NCBI GenBank assembly: GCA_017470345.1
Contig: JAFUEP010000042.1
Coordinates: forward strand, 142,128-206,127
Direction of reading: 5' to 3'
Origin: Prevotella sp.
Lineage (GTDB): Bacteria > Bacteroidota > Bacteroidia > Bacteroidales > Bacteroidaceae
DNA length: 64,000 nt
Shown here: one piece after another, positions 33,935 to 42,817 of the stretch
How positions within the stretch are numbered: the first letter of the stretch is position 1
Layout: every line of letters starts with the position of its first letter
Position numbers and translations under genes: made by a program
The notes under the pieces: model-generated
The model's input: only the letters and a program-made list of their open reading frames with translations
Databases searched by the model: none
Told to the model about the DNA's origin: nothing

Positions 33935-33942
33935 CAAAGGTA
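33935..33942 (-). promoter_or_regulatory. -7 box before the carboxyltransferase gene
   Basis: TACCTTTG on the minus strand, about 38 bases before the ATG at 33896. Confidence 0.55.
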
Positions 33943-34048
33943 ATAAAAAAAGGATGAAGCAGGAAGATGGAAGCAGGATTTCTTCTGTATTTAACTTTTT
34001 TTGGGAAAATAGGATTCAGACGCTCCGCATTAAATGGCAACTTTTTCT

Positions 34049-34056
34049 TACCTTTG
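34049..34056 (+). promoter_or_regulatory. -7 box before the lipoprotein gene at 34081
   Basis: TACCTTTG, 24 bases before the ATG. No -33 TTTG at the ideal spacing. Confidence 0.5.
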
Positions 34057-34080
34057 CAGACAAAAACGACAACTGAGGCA

Positions 34081-34839
34081 ATGAAAAGGAATTATGCTGT
34101 AATGATGGCAGTGACTGCGATGATGACGCTCGGATGCAGCCATAAGGATGCGACGGATGAAGTCAGAACGGCTGCGGCAACCGCGGTCCATGAGGGCGAC
34201 TCAACCATCTACGGGCTGGCCTGCGACGGTTGCAACGACACAATCGTGGTGTACCTGCGCACGCCTTACACGGGCTCCGACCCTGACACGCTAAACATCC
34301 TCGAGGCATCGCGTCACCACCACGTCTTCGGGCGTGCGATGATCGGCGACCAGCTGGCCATCGTGCGCAATGCGAACGACACGACCGTGGCCGACCTGAT
34401 GATCGTCACTGAGGATCTGAAGGCCGAATGGTGCTATCGTGTGCTGCCGACGCTGCGCGAGCGGGTGGATCTCGAGGGGGTGCGCACGGCTGCCCTGCCA
34501 GACTCTATCAAAGAGCTGCTGACGATAGAGCGCGAATATGGGTTCCACCTGAAGAACGAGGGGGTCGCGATGCCTATAGGCATGAGCTACCGCGCCGCCA
34601 CGACTGACGAGGAAGAGGCTGTCGTCTATCCTAAGCTGACGCGCTACTTCGAATGGCATATCTATAATGGACGGCTGGTGCTGGAGGCTTCGAGAAGAGA
34701 TTCGCTTCAGCAACGACAGATCATTGTCAGCGACACGGCCGACCTCATGATGCTGACGCCCGACACGCTCGTACTGCGCTTCAACGATCGCGAACAAGGC
34801 TACTATAAGCGGCAGGCAGAAGCGAAGACTGAGGAGTGA
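34081..34839 (+). CDS. Hypothetical lipoprotein (252 aa)
   Basis: Begins with a lipoprotein signal (MKRNYAVMMAV, lipobox MTLGC, lipidated Cys at 19), so it should be anchored in the envelope. The rest is a mixed, beta-rich globular sequence with no motif I recognise; DGCNDTIVVYLRTPYTGSDPDTL and DTADLMMLTPDTLVLRF suggest repeated strand pairs. The open frame extends upstream to 33967 but that part covers the promoter, so the ATG at 34081 is used. Function unknown. Single-gene transcript converging on queF. Confidence 0.75.
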   Translation: MKRNYAVMMAVTAMMTLGCSHKDATDEVRTAAATAVHEGDSTIYGLACDGCNDTIVVYLRTPYTGSDPDTLNILEASRHHHVFGRAMIGDQLAIVRNANDTTVADLMIVTEDLKAEWCYRVLPTLRERVDLEGVRTAALPDSIKELLTIEREYGFHLKNEGVAMPIGMSYRAATTDEEEAVVYPKLTRYFEWHIYNGRLVLEASRRDSLQQRQIIVSDTADLMMLTPDTLVLRFNDREQGYYKRQAEAKTEE

Positions 34840-34876
34840 CCCCACCCCTTCCCCCCAAAGGGGAGGTCGGGAGGGG
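34840..34876. terminator. C/G-rich hairpin between convergent genes
   Basis: Runs of C (34840-34856) are followed by AAA and runs of G (34860-34876); they can form an imperfect stem starting right after the lipoprotein stop and ending ten bases before the queF stop. A two-way terminator is likely; the T tract is weak. Confidence 0.5.
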
Positions 34877-34886
34877 ATATTTGTTG

Positions 34887-35351
34887 TCAGATGCACTGAT
34901 GCTCCATGAGGCGGCGCTCGGCCATGGCCTCATACTTCGTCCCAGGGCGTCCGTAGTTGGCATAGGGATAGATGGAGATGCCGCCTCGAGGCGTGAACAG
35001 TCCCGTCACCTCAAGATACTTGGGATCCATCAGTCGGACGAGGTCCTTCATGATCGTGTTGACGCAGTCCTCGTGGAAGTCGCCGTGGTTACGGAAGGAG
35101 AAGAGATAGAGCTTCAGGCTCTTCGACTCCACCATCCGCTCGTCGGGCATATAGAGAATCTTCAGTTCGGCAAAGTCTGGCTGCCCCGTGATGGGACAGA
35201 GCGTAGTGAACTCCGGGCAGTTGAACTGCACCCAATAGTCGTTGTCGCGATGACGGTTTTCGAAAGTCTCAAGCACCTCGGGGGCATAGTCCTGCGAATA
35301 GCGGGTGGGCTGGCCCAGTTGCTGCAAGCCTTCGTCTTTTCTTGTTTCCAT
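34887..35351 (-). CDS. queF: NADPH-dependent 7-cyano-7-deazaguanine reductase (154 aa)
   Basis: Type I QueF, which reduces preQ0 to preQ1 in queuosine synthesis. The nucleophile Cys is in [13 protein letters not shown], the NADPH motif in [20 protein letters not shown]. Full length for the short, GTP-cyclohydrolase-I-like class. A longer frame opens at 35420 but overlaps the upstream gene; METRKDEG at 35351 is the natural start. Last gene of a six-gene minus-strand unit, 31 bases after the exchanger gene. No preQ1 riboswitch is visible before it, and other queuosine genes are not in the window. Confidence 0.94.
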   Translation of the reverse strand: METRKDEGLQQLGQPTRYSQDYAPEVLETFENRHRDNDYWVQFNCPEFTTLCPITGQPDFAELKILYMPDERMVESKSLKLYLFSFRNHGDFHEDCVNTIMKDLVRLMDPKYLEVTGLFTPRGGISIYPYANYGRPGTKYEAMAERRLMEHQCI

Positions 35352-35382
35352 AATTCTTAACCTACAAAAACTTGTGTTATTA

Positions 35383-36345
35383 TCACAGCTGGCTGATAAG
35401 CCACCCCAGATAGGCAACATAGAGAGCCGTCAGCACAGCACCTTCCCAGCGCGCTATGGTCAGCTTCGTGGCGGAGAAAAGCCACACCAACGCTATCGAC
35501 ATGAGCATCATCAGCAAGTCGACCATCGTGATGCCACCTATCTGCATAGGACTGATGAGGGCCGTCAGCCCCAGAATGAGCAGGATGTTGAAGACGTTAG
35601 AGCCAATGACGTTGCCTATGGCGATGGCCGACTGCCCCTTACGGGCTGCAACCACGCTCGTGGCGAGCTCAGGGAGCGACGTGCCGCCAGCCACGATTGT
35701 CAGACCTATCACACCCTGGCTAACGCCAAGCTGCTGAGCCACCTTCGTGGCGGCATCAACAAAGAGATTGGATCCGACGACGAGACAGAGGAGTCCCAGC
35801 AAGACATAAGCCAGGCCGCGCCAGACGGGCATCTGACCGCCCTCCGCCTCCTGCTGCTCAGCAGCATGACTCTTGAGGGCCTGACGCAGAGCTACTGCCA
35901 TGAAGAGTGCAAAGCCCATAAGCATGACGATGCCGTCGAGGCGCGAGATCATGTGCCCGCTGATAGACCAGCACAGCATGCCGTCCATGCACAGCAGCAA
36001 GAGCAGCACGGAGGCTGCCACAGAGAAGGGGATGTCGCGGCTGACGGTGGAGCGGCTGATGACCATCGGAGCCACCATGGCCGAGACGCCTACGATGAGC
36101 ATGGCGTTCATCGTGTTAGAGCCCACCACATTGCCCACAGCCAGGTCGGGCGTGCCGTTGAGGGCAGAGACGACGCTGACGAACAGTTCTGGCGCTGAGG
36201 TGCCAGCTGCCACAATGGTCAGTCCGATGATGATCTCTGGCACCTTCAGCCGGCGGGCCAGCGAGGCGGCCCCCTCTGTGAGACGATCGGCACCCCACAG
36301 CACGAGTGCAACGCCAACAACGATGAACAGAAACTGCAGCAGCAT
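35383..36345 (-). CDS. Calcium/sodium antiporter, CaCA family (about 320 aa)
   Basis: A YrbG-type exchanger with two homologous halves, each with the alpha-repeat motif: [11 protein letters not shown] in the first half and [12 protein letters not shown] in the second, and about ten membrane helices. It should swap Na+ for Ca2+ across the inner membrane, which suits an organism with a Na+-pumping Nqr complex. Start: either the ATG at 36345 or an adjacent GTG at 36348; the stop of the upstream lipoprotein abuts it, so translation is coupled. Confidence 0.9.
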   Translation of the reverse strand: MLLQFLFIVVGVALVLWGADRLTEGAASLARRLKVPEIIIGLTIVAAGTSAPELFVSVVSALNGTPDLAVGNVVGSNTMNAMLIVGVSAMVAPMVISRSTVSRDIPFSVAASVLLLLLCMDGMLCWSISGHMISRLDGIVMLMGFALFMAVALRQALKSHAAEQQEAEGGQMPVWRGLAYVLLGLLCLVVGSNLFVDAATKVAQQLGVSQGVIGLTIVAGGTSLPELATSVVAARKGQSAIAIGNVIGSNVFNILLILGLTALISPMQIGGITMVDLLMMLMSIALVWLFSATKLTIARWEGAVLTALYVAYLGWLISQL

Positions 36346-36348
36346 CAC

Positions 36349-37449
36349 TTAATACTCAAATGTGTAAACAATTGTTCCATTGCCGTTTACGACCGTCATA
36401 CGGCTGACACTCTGGTCGCTGTTCAGTTCTGTCTCAATGGTGATGTCGTCCCTGGCACCACGCGCCCGACGGACGATGCTCGTGTTGCGGCAATAGCGAT
36501 AGAGCGAGAGCAACAGATAGGGATCGCACTCGTCGACGCCCAGCAACAGCTGGTTGACGTCGACAGACTGATGACGGTTGTCCTTCTGAGCATACTCGAA
36601 GCCCAGCTTGCGCACCAGCTGCTGCCCCTTGAAGTAAGAGAGCGTGTCGGCATTGTGCAGGCTGTCAGCCGACAGCGATGCGCCGCCGTTGGGGAAGAGA
36701 TAGCGCACGCAGGTGTTGAGCTTGCTGTCAGCCCGCCGATGCTCGTAGTTGAAGGCAATATTGGCACTGATGGGAGTGTAGTTATAATAGAGCGAAGAGT
36801 ACATGACGGTGTCAGTCGTGGAGCGCAGGACGATGGGCTGATAGTCATTGAGATAGTAGGAACGCATCTCACGTCCGTCCTGCGTGACGTTCACCATGCT
36901 GTCGCGGTCGTTGTAGCTCAGGGTGAGGCGGCAGAGCGAGGCGCCGTCCTTGTCGATCCGGAGCGACGTGGGACGATGCAGTCCGTCGTATGCAATGTCG
37001 ATTCTCGAACCGTCGGAGCCAATGATGGCCTTCACGTCGGCCGCATTGCCCAGCGAGCCGTCGCCACGCGTGGCATACTGCCAGAAGCCGAACGCCGCGT
37101 TGGCATCGCCGGGATGCGACGTGTCGTCGATGCGGAAGAGGGCGCTGCGGCTCTCGCCCGTCGTGTTCTGCGTCATCTCACAACGGATGCCATAGATGCG
37201 CTCTCCCTCACCCGTGGTGAGCGGCAGGGTTACCCAAGAATTGTTGTAACCGCCGTAATTGCTGATCTTCCAGTTGCCATAGCTGAACAACACGACAGAA
37301 TCTGCAACGTTGTTGGCATAAAGGAAGCTCACGCCGTTTGCTGGTTTCAGAAAAGAGAAGCCCGCACTGTAAGGATCATCATTACTCAGGCATGAGGCCG
37401 CAAGAACGGCTCCCAGGCCCATTGCCAAAATAGTCTTTATCGTTTTCAT
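36349..37449 (-). CDS. Hypothetical lipoprotein (366 aa)
   Basis: Starts MKTIKTILAMG with a lipobox (AASC, Cys about 20), so a surface or periplasmic lipoprotein. The remainder is beta-rich with pairs such as RIDIAYDGLHRPTSL and RLTLSYNDRDSMV, reminiscent of the DUF4595-like proteins common in Bacteroides and Prevotella, but I cannot assign a family with certainty. The frame is open to 37566, overlapping the S4 gene; the ATG at 37449 precedes a good signal peptide. Sits 16 bases after the S4 protein gene and abuts the antiporter start. Confidence 0.72.
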   Translation of the reverse strand: MKTIKTILAMGLGAVLAASCLSNDDPYSAGFSFLKPANGVSFLYANNVADSVVLFSYGNWKISNYGGYNNSWVTLPLTTGEGERIYGIRCEMTQNTTGESRSALFRIDDTSHPGDANAAFGFWQYATRGDGSLGNAADVKAIIGSDGSRIDIAYDGLHRPTSLRIDKDGASLCRLTLSYNDRDSMVNVTQDGREMRSYYLNDYQPIVLRSTTDTVMYSSLYYNYTPISANIAFNYEHRRADSKLNTCVRYLFPNGGASLSADSLHNADTLSYFKGQQLVRKLGFEYAQKDNRHQSVDVNQLLLGVDECDPYLLLSLYRYCRNTSIVRRARGARDDITIETELNSDQSVSRMTVVNGNGTIVYTFEY

Positions 37450-37465
37450 GTCCTTTGTGAATATA

Positions 37466-37885
37466 TTAGTCGTCATCATCGTCCCACGAGTCGAAGTCGA
37501 AGCCCTCAAAGTCAGTGAAGGCGTCCATGGCGCGGCGGTCCTTCTTCGTGGGGCGTCCTGTGCCACGCGCGCGGTCGACGAATCCGCTGATGCGGTTCAT
37601 CTCGAGCAGGTCATACTGATCCTGGGGCGTGACGTTCTCATAAATCTCGGGCAGGAGCTTGGCCCCCACGCGCTGCTCAATGGTCCGCAGGATGCGGAAG
37701 GAATAGGTCACGGGCGGCTTGCGCACGCTGACCGTGTCGCCTTCCTTGACCATGCGCGAGGGCTTCACGTTGACACCGTTGACCCCCACCCTGCCGTTCT
37801 TGCAGGCATCGGCAGCGATGGTGCGCGTCTTGAAGATGCGGGCCGCCCAGAGCCACTTGTCGATACGGGCTTCATTCGTCGTCAT
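37466..37885 (-). CDS. S4-domain RNA-binding protein, HslR/Hsp15-like (139 aa)
   Basis: An N-terminal S4 domain (RIDKWLWAARIFKTRTIAADACKNGRV, in two runs of fewer than 20 residues: RIDKWLWAARIFKTR and TIAADACKNGRV), the typical opening of heat-shock protein 15, which binds stalled 50S subunits carrying tRNA. The tail ends in a run of Asp residues. The start overlaps the end of pth by 14 bases. Together with rplY and pth it makes a ribosome-centred cluster; role in rescue of stalled ribosomes is inferred from family. Confidence 0.87.
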   Translation of the reverse strand: MTTNEARIDKWLWAARIFKTRTIAADACKNGRVGVNGVNVKPSRMVKEGDTVSVRKPPVTYSFRILRTIEQRVGAKLLPEIYENVTPQDQYDLLEMNRISGFVDRARGTGRPTKKDRRAMDAFTDFEGFDFDSWDDDDD

Positions 37886-38477
37886 GCGTAGGTTGCTTCT
37901 TGATTCGTCCTTTACCTAATTTATTATATTGGTTCATCGTGACGTCGATGCCGCTGAGCACGAAGCTGCGGATGATGTCGACGCACAGGTCGAGGGAGGG
38001 CTGCAACAGGCGCAGCTCCTCGTCGGAATAGCGCCCCAAGACCCAGTCAATCTGACCGCCACGAGGGAAGTCGTTGCCCACGCCCATACGTAGCCGCGCA
38101 TACTGCTGGCCGATGAGCTGCTGGATATGGCCCAGCCCGTTGTGGCCTCCGTTCGAACCGCTGGCCTTCAGGCGGAAATCGCCCAAGGGCAGAGCCACGT
38201 CGTCGCTGATGACGAGCAGCCGCTGCTGGTCGATGTTCTCCTTGTTGAGCCAGTAGCGCACGGCATTGCCACTCAGGTTCATATAGGTCGAAGGCTTCAG
38301 CAGGAACACCTTGCGGCCACGCACGGTGGTCTCGGCGACGAAACCATAGCGGCGGTCGTCAAAATGAATATTGGACGCTTTCGCGAAAGCGTCCAATACC
38401 ATGAATCCCGTGTTGTGGCGGGTCAGGTCGTATTCTTCACCGACATTCCCCAATCCTACAATCAAGAATTTGTCCAT
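37872..38477 (-). CDS. pth: Peptidyl-tRNA hydrolase (201 aa)
   Basis: Releases peptides from peptidyl-tRNA that dropped off ribosomes. Motifs: VGLGNVGEEYDLTRHNTGF, with the catalytic His in RHNTG; KPSTYMNLSG; ISDDVALPLGD, with the catalytic Asp; and SGSNGGHNGLGHI. A basic tail (LGKGRIKKQ) follows. Lies 13 bases after rplY and overlaps the S4 gene. Confidence 0.96.
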   Translation of the reverse strand: MDKFLIVGLGNVGEEYDLTRHNTGFMVLDAFAKASNIHFDDRRYGFVAETTVRGRKVFLLKPSTYMNLSGNAVRYWLNKENIDQQRLLVISDDVALPLGDFRLKASGSNGGHNGLGHIQQLIGQQYARLRMGVGNDFPRGGQIDWVLGRYSDEELRLLQPSLDLCVDIIRSFVLSGIDVTMNQYNKLGKGRIKKQPTHDDE

Positions 38478-38490
38478 CTGTCAGAAGCGC

Positions 38491-39087
38491 TTATTCCTCT
38501 GCAGCAGCGGCAGCCGAACGTGAAGCACGCGTCTCCTTCACCGAGCAGACGACAACCTGAGCGGGAGTAGCGAGCTCCAGGCCCTCGTAATGCAGGTCGC
38601 CCACCTTGATGGCCTTACCCAGACCGAGGTTGGTGACGTCGATGTCGAGGATTTCAGGAATCTGCTTGTAGGGAGCCTTCACGTCGATCTTGCGGATCGA
38701 GAGGTTCAGCTTACCACCGTCGCGCACACCCTGAGCCAGGCCGTTCAGCTTGACAGGGATGCCAATGGTGATGGCCTTCGTGTCGTTCACCTCGAAGAAG
38801 TCGGCATGCAGCAGGGCATCCGTCGTGGGGTGGAACTGGAGCTCCTTGATGATAGCCTTGTGCTCGGCACCGTCGATGTTGAGGTTGACGACATAGACAT
38901 GGGGCGTGTAGACCACCTTGCGGAGGTCAGCAGCGGAAACAGCGAACGAGAGAGCCTCGGGCAGACCGTTCTCACCCTTCTTCTCACCATACAGATTGCA
39001 GGGCACGAGTCCCTCCTTGCGCATCAGCTTTGAAGCCTTCTTACCTGTGGTCTCGCGCTTCTGACCACTGACATTGATTTCTTTCAT
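38491..39087 (-). CDS. rplY: 50S ribosomal protein L25, Ctc type (198 aa)
   Basis: Two-domain L25/Ctc protein that binds 5S rRNA. N-terminal KRETTGKKASKLMRKEG and VPCNLYG match the L25 domain; the C-terminal beta domain spans about 95-185. The tail is Ala/Glu-rich. First gene of the rplY-pth-S4-lipoprotein-antiporter-queF unit, divergent from nusB. Minus-strand TACCTTTG lies about 82 bases upstream, leaving a long leader. Confidence 0.95.
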   Translation of the reverse strand: MKEINVSGQKRETTGKKASKLMRKEGLVPCNLYGEKKGENGLPEALSFAVSAADLRKVVYTPHVYVVNLNIDGAEHKAIIKELQFHPTTDALLHADFFEVNDTKAITIGIPVKLNGLAQGVRDGGKLNLSIRKIDVKAPYKQIPEILDIDVTNLGLGKAIKVGDLHYEGLELATPAQVVVCSVKETRASRSAAAAAEE

Positions 39088-39169
39088 AACAGTTGTGTTA
39101 CTCTAAATTAAGTTGGTTTATAAATGATTATTTGCTCACTTAATTCGCCATCACACGAAAAAAGCGGTG

Positions 39170-39177
39170 CAAAGGTA
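39170..39177 (-). promoter_or_regulatory. -7 box of the rplY promoter
   Basis: TACCTTTG on the minus strand, about 82 bases before the rplY ATG. A single AAGCGGTGC adjoins it; this resembles the repeat unit but stands alone. Confidence 0.5.
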
Positions 39178-39237
39178 CGACTTTTAATTGAAAAAAGAAA
39201 GATAATCGAAGAAAAAATGCAAAAAGAATGTTTTTTT

Positions 39238-39269
39238 CTTGCGCGATAACAGAAAAATAGCTATATTTG
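39238..39269 (+). promoter_or_regulatory. Promoter of nusB operon
   Basis: CTTG (39238-39241), 20 bases, TATATTTG (39262-39269), 26 bases before the nusB ATG. Confidence 0.6.
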
Positions 39270-39295
39270 CACTCGATAAAACATAACCACCAAGT

Positions 39296-40246
39296 ATGAT
39301 TAACAGAGAAATCATCAGAATTAAGATTGTTCAGTTAACCTACGCGTACTATCAAAACGGTAACAAGAACATCGACTCAGCGGAGAAAGAACTGTTCTTC
39401 AGTCTCTCGAAGGCCTACGACCTCTACAATCAGCTGCTGATGCTCATCGTTGCTGTCACCCGCGAATCAAGGCGCCGTCTGGATGTCGTCCAGGCGAAAG
39501 CCCGCAGGGAAGGCACGCCCGAACCGTCGCGAAAGTTCGCAGACAACCGCTTTGCCTTGCAGCTGGAGAGCAACAAGCAACTGGGCGAATTTATGGAAAC
39601 GCAAAAACGGACATGGGCAGACGAGCCCGAGTTCGTCGGCCATCTGTTTGAACTTATCGAGCAGAGCCAGATCTACAAGGACTACATGGAAAGCGAGGAC
39701 GACGACTACAACACCGACCGCGAGCTGTGGCGCCGCATCTATCGCACACTCATTCAGGAGAACGACGACCTCGACCAACTGCTCGAGGAGCAAAGTCTCT
39801 ACTGGAACGACGACAAGGAGGTCGTCGACACCTTCGTTCTGAAAACCATCAAGCGCTTCGACGAGAAGAACGGCGCCAAGCAGGAACTGCTGCCGGAGTA
39901 CGACTCAGAAGAGGAGAAGGACTACGCGCGCAAGCTGTTCCGATCGACCATCCTCAATGCCGACGACTATCAGCGGCTCATGAGCGAGTCCTCGCGCAAC
40001 TGGGACTTCTCGCGACTGGCCTACATGGACGTCATCATCATGCAGATAGCCATTGCCGAGATGATGACCTTTCCCACCATTCCCCTATCGGTGACCATCA
40101 ACGAGTTTGTCGAGCTGGCCAAATACTACTCCACGCCACGCAGTGCAGGCTATATCAACGGCATGCTCGACGCCATCGCACGCCATTTGGTCAAGACGGG
40201 CCGCCTGATGAAGCACATCGAAGAACGTCAACCACAAGAAAACTAA
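39296..40246 (+). CDS. nusB: Transcription antitermination factor NusB, long form (316 aa)
   Basis: The C-terminal half (about 210-305) is the NusB fold: ILNADDYQRLMS, WDFSRLAYMDVIIMQIAIAE, PLSVTINEFVELAKYYSTP and GYINGMLDAIAR. As in other Bacteroidota, a helical N-terminal region of about 200 residues precedes it. NusB binds boxA RNA with NusE during rRNA transcription. First gene of nusB-yajC-ybbR-coaE-DUF5606. Confidence 0.93.
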   Translation: MINREIIRIKIVQLTYAYYQNGNKNIDSAEKELFFSLSKAYDLYNQLLMLIVAVTRESRRRLDVVQAKARREGTPEPSRKFADNRFALQLESNKQLGEFMETQKRTWADEPEFVGHLFELIEQSQIYKDYMESEDDDYNTDRELWRRIYRTLIQENDDLDQLLEEQSLYWNDDKEVVDTFVLKTIKRFDEKNGAKQELLPEYDSEEEKDYARKLFRSTILNADDYQRLMSESSRNWDFSRLAYMDVIIMQIAIAEMMTFPTIPLSVTINEFVELAKYYSTPRSAGYINGMLDAIARHLVKTGRLMKHIEERQPQEN

Positions 40247-40262
40247 CAATAATTAAGGTATT

Positions 40263-40580
40263 ATGACAACAATGTTTTTAGCAGCCCAGGCTGCACAGGG
40301 CGGAAGCATGATGAGCTTCTGGGTGATGATTATCCTCATGTTCGCCATCATGTACTTCTTCATGATCCGTCCACAGCAGAAGAAGCAGAAAGAGATCCAG
40401 AAGTTCCAGAACGAACTGACCGAAGGCACACCCGTCGTCACGGGCGGCGGCATCTACGGCACAGTGAAGGCCATCGACCTGGCCAAGAACACCGTCGACG
40501 TGAAGATTGCCCGCGACGTGGTCATCACCGTCGACCGCGGCTCCGTCTTCAAGGACATGGCCAACCAGCCCCTCAAGTAA
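40263..40580 (+). CDS. yajC: Preprotein translocase subunit YajC (105 aa)
   Basis: A small single-helix membrane protein (helix about 18-38, MMSFWVMIILMFAIMYFFM) followed by the conserved RPQQKKQKE and VVTGGGIYGTV motifs of YajC, an accessory part of SecDF-YajC. 16 bases after nusB. Confidence 0.95.
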   Translation: MTTMFLAAQAAQGGSMMSFWVMIILMFAIMYFFMIRPQQKKQKEIQKFQNELTEGTPVVTGGGIYGTVKAIDLAKNTVDVKIARDVVITVDRGSVFKDMANQPLK

Positions 40581-40607
40581 GTCTCCCCCCACTACGCGCC
40601 GACGACG

Positions 40608-41594
40608 TTGACGACACGCAGGTTCTTTCAATCTGTCAGTAATTTCCTGTTCAGCCGGGCTAACAGGGAATTTCTGATTTTCCTTTTCTTCTTTGCCATT
40701 GCCGGCATCTTCTGGCTGTTGACCACGCTCAACGAGACGACGGAAGTGGAAGTGAAGATACAGGTGCGCTATGTCAATGTCCCCAAGAATGCTGTCATCA
40801 CTTCGCCTGACGTCGACACGCTCCGAGTGTCGCTGGCCGACAAGGGCATCAACCTCCTGAGCTATCTCTACGGAGGGCAGCGCCATCAGGTCAGCGTCGA
40901 TTTCCAGCGCTACGCCCACTCGGCCGGATCAGGCTCAGTCAGCCAGAGCGACCTGACCCGTCTTGTGAGCAAGGAGGTGCCCGCGTCGTCAAAAGTGAGC
41001 AGCATCAAGCCCGAGAAACTCGTGTTCTATTATAACTATGGTGAGCGAAAGAGTGTGCCGGTGCGACTGCGCGGACAGGTGACGCCCGAGAAGCTCTACT
41101 TCATCAGTGACACCATCGTCGAGCCGGACAGCGTGACTATCTACGCCTCGCGCCAGAAGCTCGACAGCATCAACGCCGTCTACACAGAGCAGCTCAACTT
41201 CACTGAATGGCACGACACGCTCATCCTGAAGCCATACCTGCAGAAGCTCACAGGTGTCAAGATAATGCCTGAGCGGGTCTGCTTCACTTTCATCACCGAC
41301 GTGCTGACTGAGGAAAGCATCGAGGGCATCCCCATCGTAGGCATCAACATGCCTGAGGGCAAGGTGCTGCGCACATTTCCCGCCAAGGTCAAGGTGCGCT
41401 TCGTCACGGGCATGAAGCGCTATCAGCAGCTCTCGCCCGCCGACTTCCTCGTCGTGGCCGACTACGAAGAGTTCTCCAGGAGCCAGTCGCCCAAGTGCAA
41501 CATCTACCTGCGGCGCTCGCCCAGCAACATATCACGAGCCAAACTCGACCTCCAGCAAGTCGACTATCTCATCGAAGAACGCTCGAAGCCATGA
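40608..41594 (+). CDS. YbbR-like domain protein (328 aa)
   Basis: One membrane helix near the N-terminus (EFLIFLFFFAIAGIFWLL, about 21-38) and then extracytoplasmic beta-rich repeats of the YbbR/CdaR type (VKIQVRYVNVPKNAV and YYNYGERKSVPVRL). In Firmicutes such proteins regulate diadenylate cyclase; here no cyclase gene is adjacent, so the role is open. The only available start is TTG at 40608, 27 bases after yajC. The stop overlaps coaE by four bases. Confidence 0.85.
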   Translation: MTTRRFFQSVSNFLFSRANREFLIFLFFFAIAGIFWLLTTLNETTEVEVKIQVRYVNVPKNAVITSPDVDTLRVSLADKGINLLSYLYGGQRHQVSVDFQRYAHSAGSGSVSQSDLTRLVSKEVPASSKVSSIKPEKLVFYYNYGERKSVPVRLRGQVTPEKLYFISDTIVEPDSVTIYASRQKLDSINAVYTEQLNFTEWHDTLILKPYLQKLTGVKIMPERVCFTFITDVLTEESIEGIPIVGINMPEGKVLRTFPAKVKVRFVTGMKRYQQLSPADFLVVADYEEFSRSQSPKCNIYLRRSPSNISRAKLDLQQVDYLIEERSKP

Positions 41595-42163
41595 AGACCG
41601 CTATCACAGGAGGTATCGGCAGCGGGAAGAGCTACGTCTGCCGTCTGCTCAACAAACAAGGCATCGACATCTACGACTGCGACGCAGCCGCCAAACGGCT
41701 GATGCACTCATCAGCAAAGCTGCGCCGACAGTTGACACAACTCATCGGGCCAGAGACCTATCTGTCTGACGGCCGACTCAACAAGGCGGCCGTCGCCGCC
41801 TACCTGCTCAGCTCAGAAGATCATGCCAAGGCCGTCGACCGCATCGTCCATCCTGCCGTCGCGGCCGACTTCGAAGCCAGCGGCATGGAGTGGATGGAGT
41901 GCGCCATCCTCTATGAGTCAGGCTTCGACCGACTGGTCGATCGCGTCGTCGTCGTCACGGCGCCAGAGGAGGTGCGCCTCAGCCGCATCATGAAGCGCGA
42001 CGGCATCACCCGCGACAAAGCCCTCGAATGGCTGTCGCGCCAATGGCCGCAGGAGGCCGTCAGGCGCCTCGCCGACGTGGAAATCGTCAACGACGGCGTG
42101 CGCTCACTCGACGACCAGATCGGCGCCCTGCTCCATCAGCATCACAACAGCAAAACCAATTAA
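41591..42163 (+). CDS. coaE: Dephospho-CoA kinase (190 aa)
   Basis: Last step of coenzyme A synthesis. P-loop GGIGSGKS (7-14), YDCDAAAKRLM, the HPAV motif in RIVHPAVAADFE and the RIMKRDGITRDKA lid are present. The longer upstream frame covers the end of the YbbR gene; the ATG at 41591 gives the canonical MKTAITGGIG start and an ATGA overlap. Confidence 0.95.
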   Translation: MKTAITGGIGSGKSYVCRLLNKQGIDIYDCDAAAKRLMHSSAKLRRQLTQLIGPETYLSDGRLNKAAVAAYLLSSEDHAKAVDRIVHPAVAADFEASGMEWMECAILYESGFDRLVDRVVVVTAPEEVRLSRIMKRDGITRDKALEWLSRQWPQEAVRRLADVEIVNDGVRSLDDQIGALLHQHHNSKTN

Positions 42164-42188
42164 ATCATCACAAACAATAGAAAAGAAA

Positions 42189-42638
42189 ATGCAACAGACA
42201 ATTTTAGCCATTGCCGGAAAGCCCGGACTCTACAAACTCGTTTCGCGCGGTAAGAACAACCTCATCGTCGAGTCGCTCGACGCCCAGCACCGCCGTCAGC
42301 CCGCCTTCGCCTCCGACCGCATCACGTCGCTGGCCGACATCGCCATGTTCACCGACACTGACGATGTGCCCCTGATGAACGTGCTCGAAAGCCTCAAGAC
42401 CCTCGAGGAGGGCAAGAAGGCGAGCATCGACTACAAGAAGGCCGGCGGCGACGAGCTGCGCGAATACTTTGGCAAGGTGCTGCCTGACTTCGACCGCGAC
42501 CGCGTCCACGTCAGCGACATCAAGAAGCTCCTGCAGTGGTATAACATCCTCATCGAGAACGGCATCACTGACTTCAAGGAGGAGATGAAGCCCACTGAAG
42601 GCGACAACATCGACGACCGCAAGGAAACGGCCGAATAA
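42189..42638 (+). CDS. DUF5606 domain protein (149 aa)
   Basis: A conserved Bacteroidota protein of unknown function. The N-terminal part (LAIAGKPGLYKLVSRGKNN) is the DUF5606 signature, an SH3-like strand region that may bind nucleic acid; the second half (about 85-135) is helical with a charged C-terminus. 25 bases after coaE and likely the last gene of the nusB unit. Confidence 0.88.
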   Translation: MQQTILAIAGKPGLYKLVSRGKNNLIVESLDAQHRRQPAFASDRITSLADIAMFTDTDDVPLMNVLESLKTLEEGKKASIDYKKAGGDELREYFGKVLPDFDRDRVHVSDIKKLLQWYNILIENGITDFKEEMKPTEGDNIDDRKETAE

Positions 42639-42668
42639 GCACGACAAGCCATCACATCACACAAAACA

Positions 42669-42745
42669 AAGCGGTACTTCTTTGGTTATGAAGTACCGCT
42701 TTTCGTATGTCAAAGTACCGCTTCAAGGATGACGAAGCGGTACTT
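42669..42745. repeat. 22-base-period repeat array, locus 6 (4 units)
   Basis: Units at 42669 (AAGCGGTACTT), 42691 (AAGTACCGCTT), 42713 (AAGTACCGCTT) and 42735 (AAGCGGTACTT): all four are the same 11-mer, in orientations in-out-out-in, exactly 22 bases apart. This is the least diverged locus. It lies between convergent genes; neighbouring units are perfect inverse complements and the last is followed by TTTTT, so a terminator-like fold is possible. Confidence 0.92.
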
Positions 42746-42817
42746 TTTTGTTGACAGAAATTTCGGATGTATTTTAGAACCACGAATTTCTCGAATAATC
42801 CTTTCTAATTATTGAGT

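Noticed and set aside
35352-35382. preQ1 riboswitch before queF
   Set aside because: Only 31 bases separate it from the upstream gene and no pseudoknot-like pairing is evident.
39162-39172. A lone AAGCGGTGC next to the rplY promoter as a ninth repeat locus
   Set aside because: There is no second unit 22 bases away and the end (AAAGG) belongs to the -7 box.
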